Positions 37,280 to 46,619 are shown, numbered from the stretch's first letter. The stretch is DNA of 64,000 bases from Pedobacter sp. PACM 27299 (GCF_001412655.1 NZ_CP012996.1:3224001-3288000); one strand, 5' to 3'. Numbers and translations are program-made. Notes: generated by a model from the sequence alone, not told the origin.

Positions 37280-37838
37280 CTTTTAGTTCTTTTTTGAAAT
37301 ACAGATCCCATTTAGCCTGTGGCGCTTGTTCTTCACCATGTAAAGTTTCCATATCATATCGGGCATGTATTTCTGCAAGTTCTTTTAAGGTATCATCATA
37401 AATCTTTTTCACTTCATTCTGATAATTCTTTACGGAATATACTTTTTTAGTTAGAGATTTATATAGAACTCTGCCATAGATGACCGCCAGATCTGAATGA
37501 CCCTGTTCATGATTCAACAAATTCTTTTTACCTTCTTCACCCAGTGTAGCCAATCTGCGCAGATCAACAGTAGATTGCTGTCCGTCCAATGAAACACCTA
37601 CCTTGAATACTAAAGAAAACTGACTTCCTTTTTGAGTGGCACGATATTGATGTAAGGTTCGGTGTGCAGTATAAGCAATATATGGAAGATTAGAATTGTT
37701 CAGCTTTTTGTACATGCTCCAATTTAAATTGATCCTGTCAATTTGGTTTTTCTGACTGAAAGCAGGTCTAGCACTTAAAACGATCAGAAATAAAGAGAAT
37801 AATCCCAGCATCGCAGCTGGTTTGAGTAGCATTTTCAT
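37272..37838 (-). CDS. DUF922-like putative zinc protease
   Basis: 188 residues from the ATG at 37838; a longer frame to 37925 would overlap the divergent nucleotidase gene and adds 29 residues before a good signal peptide (AMLGLFSLFLIVLSARPAFS), so it is rejected. The mature part contains HEQGH (residues 110-114), the zinc-binding HExxH pattern of metallopeptidases, inside the conserved context LLNHEQGHSDLAVIYGR. DUF922 proteins are secreted and assumed proteases; activity has not been shown for most. Faces the next gene with about 68 bases between starts. Confidence 0.78.
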   Translation of the reverse strand: MKMLLKPAAMLGLFSLFLIVLSARPAFSQKNQIDRINLNWSMYKKLNNSNLPYIAYTAHRTLHQYRATQKGSQFSLVFKVGVSLDGQQSTVDLRRLATLGEEGKKNLLNHEQGHSDLAVIYGRVLYKSLTKKVYSVKNYQNEVKKIYDDTLKELAEIHARYDMETLHGEEQAPQAKWDLYFKKELKAS

Positions 37839-37906
37839 ATTCGGTAAAGAAGCAAAAAAAAACAATATAAGCCTAGGGTTTTTTACCTTTGTGCTTTCAA
37901 ATCGAT

Positions 37907-38680
37907 ATGAAACACATTCATTCAATCAAAAAATACCTGCTCTTAGGAACTATCCCAATGCTGCTTTCCTGTAGTTCACATTATATGGTGGTTAAAAGTA
38001 ACTGGGCTGAGTACAAAATGAACAAAGATCAGCCAGTAGACAGTGCGGTGATCAAAACCTATCTGCCTTATAAAATTAAGATGGATCAGGAGATGAATAC
38101 CGTAATTGGACACTCCGAAGTACTGATGGAAAAGCTGGATAGAAAAGACGATCAGCCTGTTGCTGAAAATTTGCTAAGAAACTTCTTCTCTGATGCTTTG
38201 CTTCATGAAGCCCTCAAATATGATCCGACTATAGATTTCGCAATGCCATCCACCAATGGTGGAATTCGGGTGGCACTTCCCAAAGGAGATATCAAACTAT
38301 CCAATGTTTTTGAAGTCATGCCTTTTGAGAATGAAATGATGGTCTTTACTTTGAGTCCGGCCGCCGTCCAAAACCTGTTGAATTACATTGCGGAGAAAGG
38401 CGGACAGCCTGTTGCCGGTTTGAGAATGAAAATTGTGAATGACAAACCAAGGGAGGTCATGATCAATGGAAAGCCTTTGGATCCAAATAAAAACTATCGC
38501 GTGTTAACTTCCGACTATGTAGCGGATGGAGGCGACAACGTTCAAAGCTTTAAAAACCCAATTGAGAAAAAGATTTTAGGGGTGAGAATGCGCGATGCAC
38601 TGATCACTTATATTAAAGAAAACCAGGCTGCTGGAAAAACAATAAATCCAAAATTAGATGGAAGAATTACAAAAAATTAA
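37907..38680 (+). CDS. 5'-nucleotidase C-terminal-domain lipoprotein
   Basis: 257 residues from the ATG at 37907 (a start six codons earlier lacks support). Lipoprotein signal ends at Cys22 (PMLLSCSSHY). The domain shows the substrate-binding pieces of UshA-type nucleotidases: STNGGIRVALPKGDI, FEVMPFENEMMVFTL and YVADGGDNVQSF. The metal-binding catalytic half is a separate gene that starts before this one ends (23-base overlap), so the two products probably act together in the envelope on nucleotides or related phosphoesters. Confidence 0.88.
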   Translation: MKHIHSIKKYLLLGTIPMLLSCSSHYMVVKSNWAEYKMNKDQPVDSAVIKTYLPYKIKMDQEMNTVIGHSEVLMEKLDRKDDQPVAENLLRNFFSDALLHEALKYDPTIDFAMPSTNGGIRVALPKGDIKLSNVFEVMPFENEMMVFTLSPAAVQNLLNYIAEKGGQPVAGLRMKIVNDKPREVMINGKPLDPNKNYRVLTSDYVADGGDNVQSFKNPIEKKILGVRMRDALITYIKENQAAGKTINPKLDGRITKN

Positions 38681-39602
38681 TCGCAGAAACTTCCTGAAAA
38701 CAGGAGGGGTGCTGGCTGCTGCAGCATTAAACCTAAATGCTTTTGATGCCATAGCTGCCGGAGATGTGGTAAAACTGACCATTTTGCATACCAATGATGT
38801 GCACAGCCGAATAGAACCTTTCCCAATGGATGGTTCGAAATATGAAGGATTAGGGGGAACTGCCAGACGTTCGGCATTGATCAAATCTATTCGTGCACAA
38901 GAAAATAACGTATTGCTTTTTGATGCAGGAGATATTTTTCAGGGTACTCCTTATTTCAACAAATATGGAGGAGAGCTGGAGATTAAACTGATGTCGGAAA
39001 TGAATTATGATGCCGCAACAATGGGGAACCATGATTTCGACAACGGTTTAGCAGGTTTCTACAAACAATTGCCGCATGCCAACTTTCCAATTTTATGCAG
39101 TAATTACGATTTCTCCAATACCTTATTAAACAAATCAACTTTACCTTATCAGATTTTCAAAAAGCAGGGCATCAAGATCGGGGTATTTGGGATAGGAATT
39201 AAATTAGCAGGATTGGTGGGGGAAGTCAACTATGGGGACACCGTGTTTTTAGATCCGGTTAAAACAGCAAATCAAACCGCCAGCCTTTTGAAAAATGAGT
39301 TGAAATGTGACCTGGTGATCTGTTTATCACACTTAGGTTATAAATATGAAAGTGATAGAGTTTCTGATCAGGTATTGGCTAAAAACACCAGAAATTTAGA
39401 TTTAATTATCGGCGGTCATACCCATACTTTTATGGATCAGCCGGAAGATGTATTGAATCTGGATGGAAAAATCACCACTATAAATCAGGTAGGATTTGCT
39501 GGGATTAATCTGGGAAGATTGGATTATTATTTTGAAAGATATAAGGGCAAGCGTATTAAAACTGCTGCACCTTATACCATTTCAGATCGATTAGATAGCT
39601 AA
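38658..39602 (+). CDS. Metallophosphatase, catalytic half of a split 5'-nucleotidase
   Basis: 314 residues. The N terminus reads KINRRNFLKTGG (Arg9-Arg10) followed by an alanine-rich stretch, a twin-arginine export signal. Calcineurin-like metal motifs in order: HTNDVHSRIEPF, LFDAGDIFQG, MGNHDFDNG, LSHLGYKYE and GGHTHTF. This is a complete metallophosphoesterase domain without the C-terminal domain of UshA, which is encoded by the preceding overlapping gene. The likely reaction is hydrolysis of nucleotides or nucleotide sugars outside the cytoplasm. Confidence 0.92.
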   Translation: MEELQKINRRNFLKTGGVLAAAALNLNAFDAIAAGDVVKLTILHTNDVHSRIEPFPMDGSKYEGLGGTARRSALIKSIRAQENNVLLFDAGDIFQGTPYFNKYGGELEIKLMSEMNYDAATMGNHDFDNGLAGFYKQLPHANFPILCSNYDFSNTLLNKSTLPYQIFKKQGIKIGVFGIGIKLAGLVGEVNYGDTVFLDPVKTANQTASLLKNELKCDLVICLSHLGYKYESDRVSDQVLAKNTRNLDLIIGGHTHTFMDQPEDVLNLDGKITTINQVGFAGINLGRLDYYFERYKGKRIKTAAPYTISDRLDS

Positions 39603-39604
39603 GC

Positions 39605-40696
39605 TTAGCAAAGGAAACCGCCACCAAGAAGGTCGTTTCCTTCATAGAACACTGCGGACTGACCCGGTGCTATTGCAGATACAGCATGATCAAATACTAC
39701 TTTCATTTTATCATTCTCCTGTACAATAGTACTTAGGGTTCCTGCATCCTTATATCTGATTTTAGTCACCACATCAGTCATGGGTGCTAAAATGTTTTCA
39801 TACTTAATCAGGTTCACATTTCTAACCATGGCTTCATGACGTTCCAGCTCATCGGCTCTGCCTAACATTACCGTATTACTTTCCGGAAGGATTTGCGTCA
39901 CAAACATCGGTTCACCAAAAGCAATTCCTAAACCTTTACGCTGTCCGATCGTGTAAAAAGGATAACCTTTATGCTGTCCAACCACCATACCATCACTGGT
40001 AATGAAATTTCCACCAGCTACGCGGTCTTCTAAATCACCTACTTTATGTCTTAAGAAAGCACGGTAATCATTATCCGGTACAAAGCAGATTTCATAGCTT
40101 TCGCTTTTCTTAGCCAGTTCTTCCTGCCCCATATCTAAAGCCATTTGTCTGATATCCGCCTTTGCGAACGATCCTAATGGGAATTTAGTACGTGCAAGGT
40201 TTTCCTGAGAAACACCCCAAAGTACATAAGATTGATCTTTATTTTCATCCAGACCTTTAGAGATCACATGACGACCATTGTCGTGCTCTCTAACGTTAGC
40301 ATAGTGACCAGTTGCAATAAATTCACAATCCAGTTTGTTTGCACGTTTCAATAGCGCTTCCCATTTGATATGGGTGTTACATAAAACACAAGGGTTAGGG
40401 GTACGGCCTGCAAGATATTCATCAACGAAGTTATCAATTACATAATCACCGAACTCATCCCTGATGTCCAATATATAGTGTGGAAATCCGTAATTAACCG
40501 CCAATGTACGAGCATCATTGATGCTGTCCAGACTGCAACATCCGGTTTCCTTACTGCTGGTACCTGAGGTCGCATAATCCCATGTCTTCATGGTTAATCC
40601 GATTACTTCATATCCTTGTTCGTGCAGCATCACTGCTGCCACTGAACTATCTACTCCGCCACTCATGGCTACCAATATTCTACCGAGTTTACTCAT
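39605..40696 (-). CDS. mnmA: tRNA-specific 2-thiouridylase MnmA
   Basis: 363 residues. It thiolates uridine 34 of Lys, Glu and Gln tRNAs. PP-loop SGGVDSS at residues 12-18 for ATP; first catalytic Cys in TPNPCVLCN, second in YEICFVPDNDYR. Full length and intact. Its stop lies three bases from the stop of the converging metallophosphatase gene. Confidence 0.97.
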   Translation of the reverse strand: MSKLGRILVAMSGGVDSSVAAVMLHEQGYEVIGLTMKTWDYATSGTSSKETGCCSLDSINDARTLAVNYGFPHYILDIRDEFGDYVIDNFVDEYLAGRTPNPCVLCNTHIKWEALLKRANKLDCEFIATGHYANVREHDNGRHVISKGLDENKDQSYVLWGVSQENLARTKFPLGSFAKADIRQMALDMGQEELAKKSESYEICFVPDNDYRAFLRHKVGDLEDRVAGGNFITSDGMVVGQHKGYPFYTIGQRKGLGIAFGEPMFVTQILPESNTVMLGRADELERHEAMVRNVNLIKYENILAPMTDVVTKIRYKDAGTLSTIVQENDKMKVVFDHAVSAIAPGQSAVFYEGNDLLGGGFLC

Positions 40697-40880
40697 TATA
40701 ATTTATTCTGGGGGCAAAAATAGCGGTTTTTACCCATACATTCTCATATCAGGCGTCAGTTGCTTGTAAAAAGGAGAAAAGTATTAATATTAGATTAAAC
40801 GTTATAGCAACTTAATTAGAGTGGATTTTTACCAATTATTTATACCTTAGAGCATTGTAAAAAAACCTCAACTTAAACAA

Positions 40881-43175
40881 ATGAAAAAAGCATTATTGTT
40901 TTGTATACTGCTTCCAGCCCTTTCTGCGCAGGCACAAAAGGAATTGGTAAAGTATGTAAAACCGATCATTGGGACCCAGAAAATGGGCCATACCTATCCA
41001 GGAGCCACTGTTCCTTTTGGTTCAGTGCAGCTGAGTCCGGATACAGATACCCTTTCTTATGAACTAAACGGCAAGTACAATGGAGACGTGTATAAGTACT
41101 GTGCAGGATATAAATATGAGGATAAATCGATTGTTGGATTTAGTCATACGCACTTTAGCGGTACTGGTCATTCGGATCTGGGTGATTTTCTGGTGATGCC
41201 AACTCAAGGCGTTTTAAAAATGAACCCGGGTACTGCGGATGTGCCGGGAAGTGGATTCCGCTCTGCGTATTCTCATGCTAATGAAACTGCGGAAGCGGGA
41301 TACTACAAAGTGAAACTGGATGACCACCAGATTCAGGCAGAATTAACAGCCAGCAAACGAGTAGGGATGCACCGTTATACCTTTCCAAAATCTGACCAGT
41401 CGCACATTATTCTGGATTTAATGTCAGGGATTTATAATTATGACGACAAAACAGTATGGACTTACGTACGCGTGGTGAATGACACCTTAGTGACCGGCTA
41501 CCGTCAAACCAACGGATGGGCGAGAACAAGAACTGTATATTTTGCTATGACGTTCTCGAAGCCTTTTAAAAGCTATGGACAGAAGAATTTTGATAAAAAA
41601 CAGGCCTATCAGGGATTCTGGAGAAAGTTCGACCAAAATCATAACTTCCCGGAGATTGCCGGAAAGAGAATCCGGATGCATTTCGACTTCGATACTGACA
41701 CGCAGGAGCAGGTAAAAGTGAAGTTTGCGTTGTCACCCGTGAGTCAGACCAATGCGCTGGAAAATATGAAGACCGAGGTTCCAGGATGGGATTTCGACCG
41801 TGTAAAAGCAGCGGCACAAGCCGATTGGAACAAGGAGCTCAACAAGATTAACATTGCCGCTTCTGAAGATGATAAGGTGAATTTCTACACCGCGATGTAT
41901 CATGCATTTATCAATCCTACTACTTATGGCGATGTAAATGGGCAGTACAAAGGTTTAGACCAGAACGTGCACCAGGCAGACGGTTTTACCAATTATACCA
42001 CCTTCTCTTTATGGGATACTTACCGGGCTTTACATCCATTTTTCAACCTGATCCAACCTTCGCGTAACAATGATATGGTCAAGTCTATGATGGCCCATTA
42101 TGACCAGAGTGCTTTAAAAATGCTGCCGGTTTGGTCGCACTATGCGAACGATAATTGGTGTATGAGTGGCTACCATAGCGTTTCTGTAGTCGCTGATGCC
42201 ATCATTAAAGGTGTGTACAGTGGAGATGCCAAAAAAGCATTAGAGGCTTGTATTACGACCGCTAATCACCGCAGTTATGAAGGAATAGGAAAATATATTG
42301 ATATGGGTTACATTCCTGCAGAAGATAGCGGAACCTCTGTTTCGAACACTTTAGAATATGCTTATGACGATTGGTGTATTGCACAAATCGCTAAAAAATT
42401 AAATAACCAGCCAGTATATGAAGAATTCATGAAACGTTCTGGAAACTGGAAAAACGTGTATGATAAAACCATTGGTTTTATGCGTCCAAAATTAGCAGAC
42501 GGTTCTTTCAAAAAGGAATTTGATGTATTGAGTACCCACGGACAGGGTTTCATCGAGGGCAATACCTGGAATTACAGCTTCTTTGTTCCTCAGGATCCGG
42601 AATCCTTAATGAATATCATGGGAGGGAAGCAGAAATTTGGCGCAAGGATCGACAGTTTGTTCAATATGCACCTTCCTGATGAGTTTTTTGCAGATACAGA
42701 AGACATTACCCGTGAAGGGATTATTGGCGGATATGTACATGGAAATGAACCAGCACATCATGTTGCTTATTTATACAATTGGGCAGGACAACCTTGGAAA
42801 ACTCAGGCCAGGGTGCGGAACATTCTAAAAATGCAGTATAGACCCACTCCTGATGGTTTGGGTGGTAATGACGATTGTGGTCAGATGAGTGCCTGGTATA
42901 TGTTTTCATCATTAGGATTTTATCCAGTGGCACCAGGCTCAGATGAATATTCTTTAGGCAGTCCGGCAGTTAAATCTGCGACGCTAAACCTGGAAGGTGG
43001 AAATACATTTACTGTAGAAGCGATCAACCAGAGTGACAAGAATGTTTACGTGCAAAAAGTACTGCTAAATGGCATTGTTATTAGCAATAATTTGATCAAA
43101 CATTCAGATATTTTGAAAGGTGGAAAATTAACTTTCTATATGACTTCAAAACCAGTAAAAACAGCAAAAATTTAA
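40881..43175 (+). CDS. GH92 alpha-mannosidase
   Basis: 764 residues with signal peptide (1-19, LLPALSAQAQ). N-terminal beta-sandwich begins VKPIIGTQKMGHTYPGATVP; the (alpha/alpha)6 barrel carries the family signature GLGGNDDCGQMSAWYMFSS near 650-670. GH92 enzymes are Ca2+-dependent exo-acting mannosidases, mostly alpha-1,2, on N-glycans or yeast mannan. It is a single gene here with its own terminator, not in a SusC/D locus. Linkage preference is not readable from the sequence. Confidence 0.95.
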   Translation: MKKALLFCILLPALSAQAQKELVKYVKPIIGTQKMGHTYPGATVPFGSVQLSPDTDTLSYELNGKYNGDVYKYCAGYKYEDKSIVGFSHTHFSGTGHSDLGDFLVMPTQGVLKMNPGTADVPGSGFRSAYSHANETAEAGYYKVKLDDHQIQAELTASKRVGMHRYTFPKSDQSHIILDLMSGIYNYDDKTVWTYVRVVNDTLVTGYRQTNGWARTRTVYFAMTFSKPFKSYGQKNFDKKQAYQGFWRKFDQNHNFPEIAGKRIRMHFDFDTDTQEQVKVKFALSPVSQTNALENMKTEVPGWDFDRVKAAAQADWNKELNKINIAASEDDKVNFYTAMYHAFINPTTYGDVNGQYKGLDQNVHQADGFTNYTTFSLWDTYRALHPFFNLIQPSRNNDMVKSMMAHYDQSALKMLPVWSHYANDNWCMSGYHSVSVVADAIIKGVYSGDAKKALEACITTANHRSYEGIGKYIDMGYIPAEDSGTSVSNTLEYAYDDWCIAQIAKKLNNQPVYEEFMKRSGNWKNVYDKTIGFMRPKLADGSFKKEFDVLSTHGQGFIEGNTWNYSFFVPQDPESLMNIMGGKQKFGARIDSLFNMHLPDEFFADTEDITREGIIGGYVHGNEPAHHVAYLYNWAGQPWKTQARVRNILKMQYRPTPDGLGGNDDCGQMSAWYMFSSLGFYPVAPGSDEYSLGSPAVKSATLNLEGGNTFTVEAINQSDKNVYVQKVLLNGIVISNNLIKHSDILKGGKLTFYMTSKPVKTAKI

Positions 43176-43238
43176 CAAAAGAATTAGTTGTGCTTTACTT
43201 CTATTAGTTGAGTGTCAGAGTGCTTGGCTATTATATTG

Positions 43239-43286
43239 ACAGATCTGCTAAATATATTTAAATAATTTAGCAGATCTGTTTTTTTT
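43239..43286 (+). terminator. Terminator of the GH92 gene
   Basis: A perfect 15-bp stem (43239-43253 with 43265-43279), 11-base AT loop and eight T (43279-43286). Confidence 0.92.
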
Positions 43287-43380
43287 ATAAAATATGATTC
43301 TGAAATTCACACCAGACTAAGACAATAAGCTAAGTTCGGTTCAGGTCAGAAAGCTGATGTCGTCTACAATTTAGGTGATA

Positions 43381-43399
43381 CGGCCGGGGCCTCCGGCCG
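43381..43399. other. Short GC-rich hairpin
   Basis: CGGCCGG (43381-43387) pairs with CCGGCCG (43393-43399) across five bases. It is an all-GC island in AT-rich surroundings, 11 bases past the stop of the minus-strand small membrane protein. No T-run follows on either strand. Confidence 0.5.
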
Positions 43400-43409
43400 A
43401 TCAAATAAT

Positions 43410-43730
43410 TTAAACAAAGGCAGGTACTGCCGATCTTGGGTCATTTCCCTGAATCTGGTTTTTTCTGATGTCAGAAAGCTCTCTAGGTTTTTTTACGATC
43501 TTTTTATGGATACCTACCGTACCATTATATAACAATATACCTCCAAGTACCGCTTCCTGAATCCCTATGATGGGATGTTTCGAAATGGTTCTGATTCCTT
43601 TTTGAAAGATATATGCGCCAGCAAGGATGGCAACAAATCTTTTTCCTGCATCTAATTCTTCTGTATCGTAGGTACTTAACAATGATGTTGCAGCTATAAT
43701 TCGGACTTTATTTTTTATTAATTCAAACAT
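43410..43730 (-). CDS. Small uncharacterised membrane protein
   Basis: 106 residues from the ATG at 43730; eight more residues are possible with a start at 43754. Two hydrophobic segments (RFVAILAGAYIFQKGI and GIQEAVLGGILLYNGTVG) with a basic C-terminal tail (GIHKKIVKKPRELSDIRKN). The pattern recalls the YgaP-like DUF2892 membrane proteins but the match is weak. No function assigned. Confidence 0.6.
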   Translation of the reverse strand: MFELIKNKVRIIAATSLLSTYDTEELDAGKRFVAILAGAYIFQKGIRTISKHPIIGIQEAVLGGILLYNGTVGIHKKIVKKPRELSDIRKNQIQGNDPRSAVPAFV

Positions 43731-43829
43731 AACTATTCGTTCTATATCTATCAATGGAACACAGTAAAGCCTGTTTTGTTTGGAAATCTTTAAAATCCTT
43801 TTAACATAAATCAGGGTTAACGGCCAGGG

Positions 43830-44699
43830 TTAACCTAGCTTATCCAATACCATTCGGATCGCCTGATCGACTACTTTATTTGGGGTTGTACTAAATTCAA
43901 AATTCACTCTGCTGGCGAGTATCGCATTTACAGAAAGCGCTTTATGGCCTAATACTTTTGCCAGTGCATAGATTCCTGCTGTTTCCATTTCCAGGTTTGT
44001 AATCCGGTATTTGCCATGCTGAAAGGTGTTGAGTAAAGCAATAAAATTAGGTATGGAATTTTTAGCGCGAACTTGTCGGCCCTGAGGTGCATAAAAACCT
44101 GGTGCAGTAACCGTGATTCCTTGCTCCATATCCGCCCCAATTGTTTGCAATAAGGTTTCATCGGCAGCGGTTAAATAAGGATGAATCCCTTTAATATGTG
44201 CACAATGGGTATGGAACGCTTCTAAAATCGGCCGTTCATCTACAGAAAGTTCATGGATATAGTACTGCATCAAGGCATCTAAACCTAAGCCAAACGAAGA
44301 AGCTAGAATGGTCCCCATCGGCAGATCTGGTTGAATAGCTCCTGAAGTACCGATACGGATAATATCAAGTGAGGTCAGGTCTTTTTTGACCATTCTGCTT
44401 TCGAAATCAATATTGACCAGGGCGTCTAATTCATTAAATACAATGTCAATATTATCTGTTCCGATTCCGGTTGAAATCACGGTAATCCTTCTTTGCCCTA
44501 AATAACCAGTATGGGTGATAAACTCACGCTTTCCTTTTTTAAGTTCTATGCGGTCAAAATGCTTAGAGATTTCTGAAACGCGATCCGGATCTCCTACGGT
44601 GATCACAGTTTGGGCGAGGTCTTCAGGTAATAAATTCAAATGGTAAATACTGCCATCCGGATTGATAATTAAGTCTGCTGCTGATATTTTGTTTTCCAT
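43830..44699 (-). CDS. Nucleoside phosphorylase (uridine phosphorylase-like)
   Basis: 289 residues. Phosphorylase superfamily motifs: TVGDPDRVSEISKHFD near the N terminus (phosphate-binding GDPDR), STGIGTDNIDIVFNEL, RIGTSGAIQPDLPMGTIL and NLEMETAGIYALAKVLGH (the ribose-binding ExETA-type motif). It cleaves a nucleoside with phosphate to base and ribose 1-phosphate in the cytoplasm; uridine is the best guess. Faces the ABC-F gene with about 175 bases between starts. Confidence 0.92.
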   Translation of the reverse strand: MENKISAADLIINPDGSIYHLNLLPEDLAQTVITVGDPDRVSEISKHFDRIELKKGKREFITHTGYLGQRRITVISTGIGTDNIDIVFNELDALVNIDFESRMVKKDLTSLDIIRIGTSGAIQPDLPMGTILASSFGLGLDALMQYYIHELSVDERPILEAFHTHCAHIKGIHPYLTAADETLLQTIGADMEQGITVTAPGFYAPQGRQVRAKNSIPNFIALLNTFQHGKYRITNLEMETAGIYALAKVLGHKALSVNAILASRVNFEFSTTPNKVVDQAIRMVLDKLG

Positions 44700-44756
44700 A
44701 ATTACTGCGATTGATCCTGCAAACCTATGAAACCTGAAGGAGTAAATTAAAATTAT

Positions 44757-44875
44757 TATATTTGCATTTCTAAACTAATTGATAAAAACAGCATGTAGGA
44801 TCCAATTCTTTCCGAAAATAAAGGGCAGCCAGAAATCTGGTTACCTCATTTTTTTAAATAAAAAGAAAGGATTTT
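44757..44875 (+). promoter_or_regulatory. Promoter and long leader of the ABC-F gene
   Basis: TATATTTG (44757-44764) is an exact -7 match, giving a leader of about 105 bases. The leader has an ATG directly followed by TAG (44793-44798), a small CCAG/CTGG hairpin (44830-44841) followed by seven T (44850-44856 region) and a purine-rich AAAGAAAGG before the ATG. This order would suit transcription attenuation, but the hairpin is weak. Confidence 0.4.
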
Positions 44876-46462
44876 ATGCTTCATCTTCATAGTCTTACCT
44901 ACCAGCATCCCAATCGGGATCATCTATTTTTATCCTTAAATTTCAGTGTGAATCCACAGGAGAAGATTGCCTTAATTGGTAATAATGGCCTTGGAAAGTC
45001 AAGCTTGCTAAAAATCATGGCTGGAAAATTACTGCCAGTAAGTGGATCGGTTAAAGCCGCATCCCAGCCTTATTATGTTCCTCAGCTTTTGGAGGAATAT
45101 AATGACTGGAGCATTGCGGAAGTCCTGCAATTGGAGGCTAAGCTAAAAGCGATGCAGGAAATTTTAGCCGGGCAAATGACGGAGGAAAACCTCGGCGTAT
45201 TAAATGACGATTGGGATTTTGAATCCCGCTGTCAGCAGAGCTTTGCCTACTGGAAGCTGGATGGCCTCGATCTTCATCAGAAAATGAAAACTTTAAGCGG
45301 TGGACAAAAATCAAAGGTGTTCCTTGCGGGAATTCGAATCCATCAGCCGGAGATCATTTTGATGGATGAACCCAGCAACCACCTGGATAGGCAAAGCAGA
45401 ATGCTGCTTTATGAAGAGATTAAGCTGAGTAGAAAAACTTTAGTGATTGTTAGCCATGACCGGGAATTGCTGAACCTTTTACAGGTGGTAGTTTTGCTGC
45501 AGCCTGATGGAATCAGTAGGTATGGTGGCAATTATGAGTTTTATACCGCACAGCGTGCCATAGAAAAGGAGGCTTTTGATCAGACGTTAAGAAGTAAAGA
45601 AAAGGCCTTCCGAAAAGCGAAAGAAGTAGAGCGCAGCGCATTAGAAAGACAGCAGAAACTGGATTCCAGAGGAAAGCGAAAGCAGGAGAACGCAGGCATT
45701 CCGACAATTATGATGAACACACTAAGGAATAACGCGGAGAAAAGCACTTCACGTCTGAAAGGTGTGCATGCCGAAAAACTAGATGCCATCTCGCAGGAGC
45801 TGAGTTTATTGCGCAAAGATTTACCCCAGGCAGATCGGATGAAAATGAATCTCGATTCTTCTGTACTGCATACCGGTAAAATATTGATGACGGCAAAAGA
45901 CCTCAATTTTGGTTATGACGGGCAGTTACTTTGGAGGGAAAGTTTGAATTTTCAGATCAGGTCAGGGGATCGTTTAGTCATCCATGGCGAAAACGGAGCT
46001 GGGAAGAGTACCTTGGTTCAGCTAATTTTAGGGGTACTAAAACCACAATCGGGCAGTATAGAACGGACAGGGTTTACCGCGGTATATGTAGATCAGGAAT
46101 ATTCCATCATTGATGCTAAACTCAATGTGTACGAACAAGCTCAACAGTTCAATTCAGGAGCATTGCAGGAACACGAAATCAAGCTCCGCTTAAATCGGTT
46201 TTTATTTGCGAAGGAACAATGGGGGAAGCCTTGCTCTGCGCTGAGTGGAGGAGAGCAGATGAGGTTGATTCTTTGCGGTTTAACTATCGGCAACCAAAGT
46301 CCGGATTTAATTGTACTGGACGAGCCTACCAATAACCTGGATATGCAAAATATAGAGATTTTAACCGATGCAATTCAAGAGTATAAAGGTACGCTGCTGG
46401 TGATTTCACACGACAAATACTTTCTGGATCAGGTTGACGTACTTCAGGAAATTAACTTATAA
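44876..46462 (+). CDS. ABC-F family ATPase
   Basis: 528 residues, two ABC domains and no membrane segment. First domain: Walker A GNNGLGKSS (about 35), signature LSGGQKSKV, Walker B ILMDEPSNHLD. A charged linker rich in Lys and Glu (about 240-300) follows. Second domain: Walker A GENGAGKST, signature LSGGEQMRL, Walker B LIVLDEPTNNLD. ABC-F proteins act on ribosomes, either in translation quality or in protecting against antibiotics. The sequence resembles housekeeping or uncharacterised members more than known resistance types, but this is not settled. Confidence 0.93.
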   Translation: MLHLHSLTYQHPNRDHLFLSLNFSVNPQEKIALIGNNGLGKSSLLKIMAGKLLPVSGSVKAASQPYYVPQLLEEYNDWSIAEVLQLEAKLKAMQEILAGQMTEENLGVLNDDWDFESRCQQSFAYWKLDGLDLHQKMKTLSGGQKSKVFLAGIRIHQPEIILMDEPSNHLDRQSRMLLYEEIKLSRKTLVIVSHDRELLNLLQVVVLLQPDGISRYGGNYEFYTAQRAIEKEAFDQTLRSKEKAFRKAKEVERSALERQQKLDSRGKRKQENAGIPTIMMNTLRNNAEKSTSRLKGVHAEKLDAISQELSLLRKDLPQADRMKMNLDSSVLHTGKILMTAKDLNFGYDGQLLWRESLNFQIRSGDRLVIHGENGAGKSTLVQLILGVLKPQSGSIERTGFTAVYVDQEYSIIDAKLNVYEQAQQFNSGALQEHEIKLRLNRFLFAKEQWGKPCSALSGGEQMRLILCGLTIGNQSPDLIVLDEPTNNLDMQNIEILTDAIQEYKGTLLVISHDKYFLDQVDVLQEINL

Positions 46463-46505
46463 GTATCAGGGATTTATTCCTTCATCACACAGTCCAGGAA
46501 TGCCC

Positions 46506-46555
46506 TGATCAAAACTGCTAAAATGAATTCGAATTGATTTTAGCAGTTTTGATCA
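46506..46555 (+). terminator. 19-bp inverted repeat, probable terminator of the ABC-F gene
   Basis: Arms 46506-46524 and 46537-46555 are perfectly complementary, with a 12-base loop that is itself partly symmetrical (GAATTCGAATTG). The descending arm contains TTTT but no long T-run follows. It starts 44 bases after the ABC-F stop and ends 57 bases before the next promoter box. Confidence 0.65.
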
Positions 46556-46611
46556 AATATCACGCGATTTTCAATTTCTGGATATTCATTTTTTTCTTTC
46601 AATACTTTGAT

Positions 46612-46619
46612 TACTTTTG
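46612..46619 (+). promoter_or_regulatory. -7 promoter box of the small His-rich gene
   Basis: TACTTTTG matches TAnnTTTG and ends eight bases before the ATG at 46628, so the transcript would be nearly leaderless. This supports the ATG at 46628 rather than an earlier start. Confidence 0.5.
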
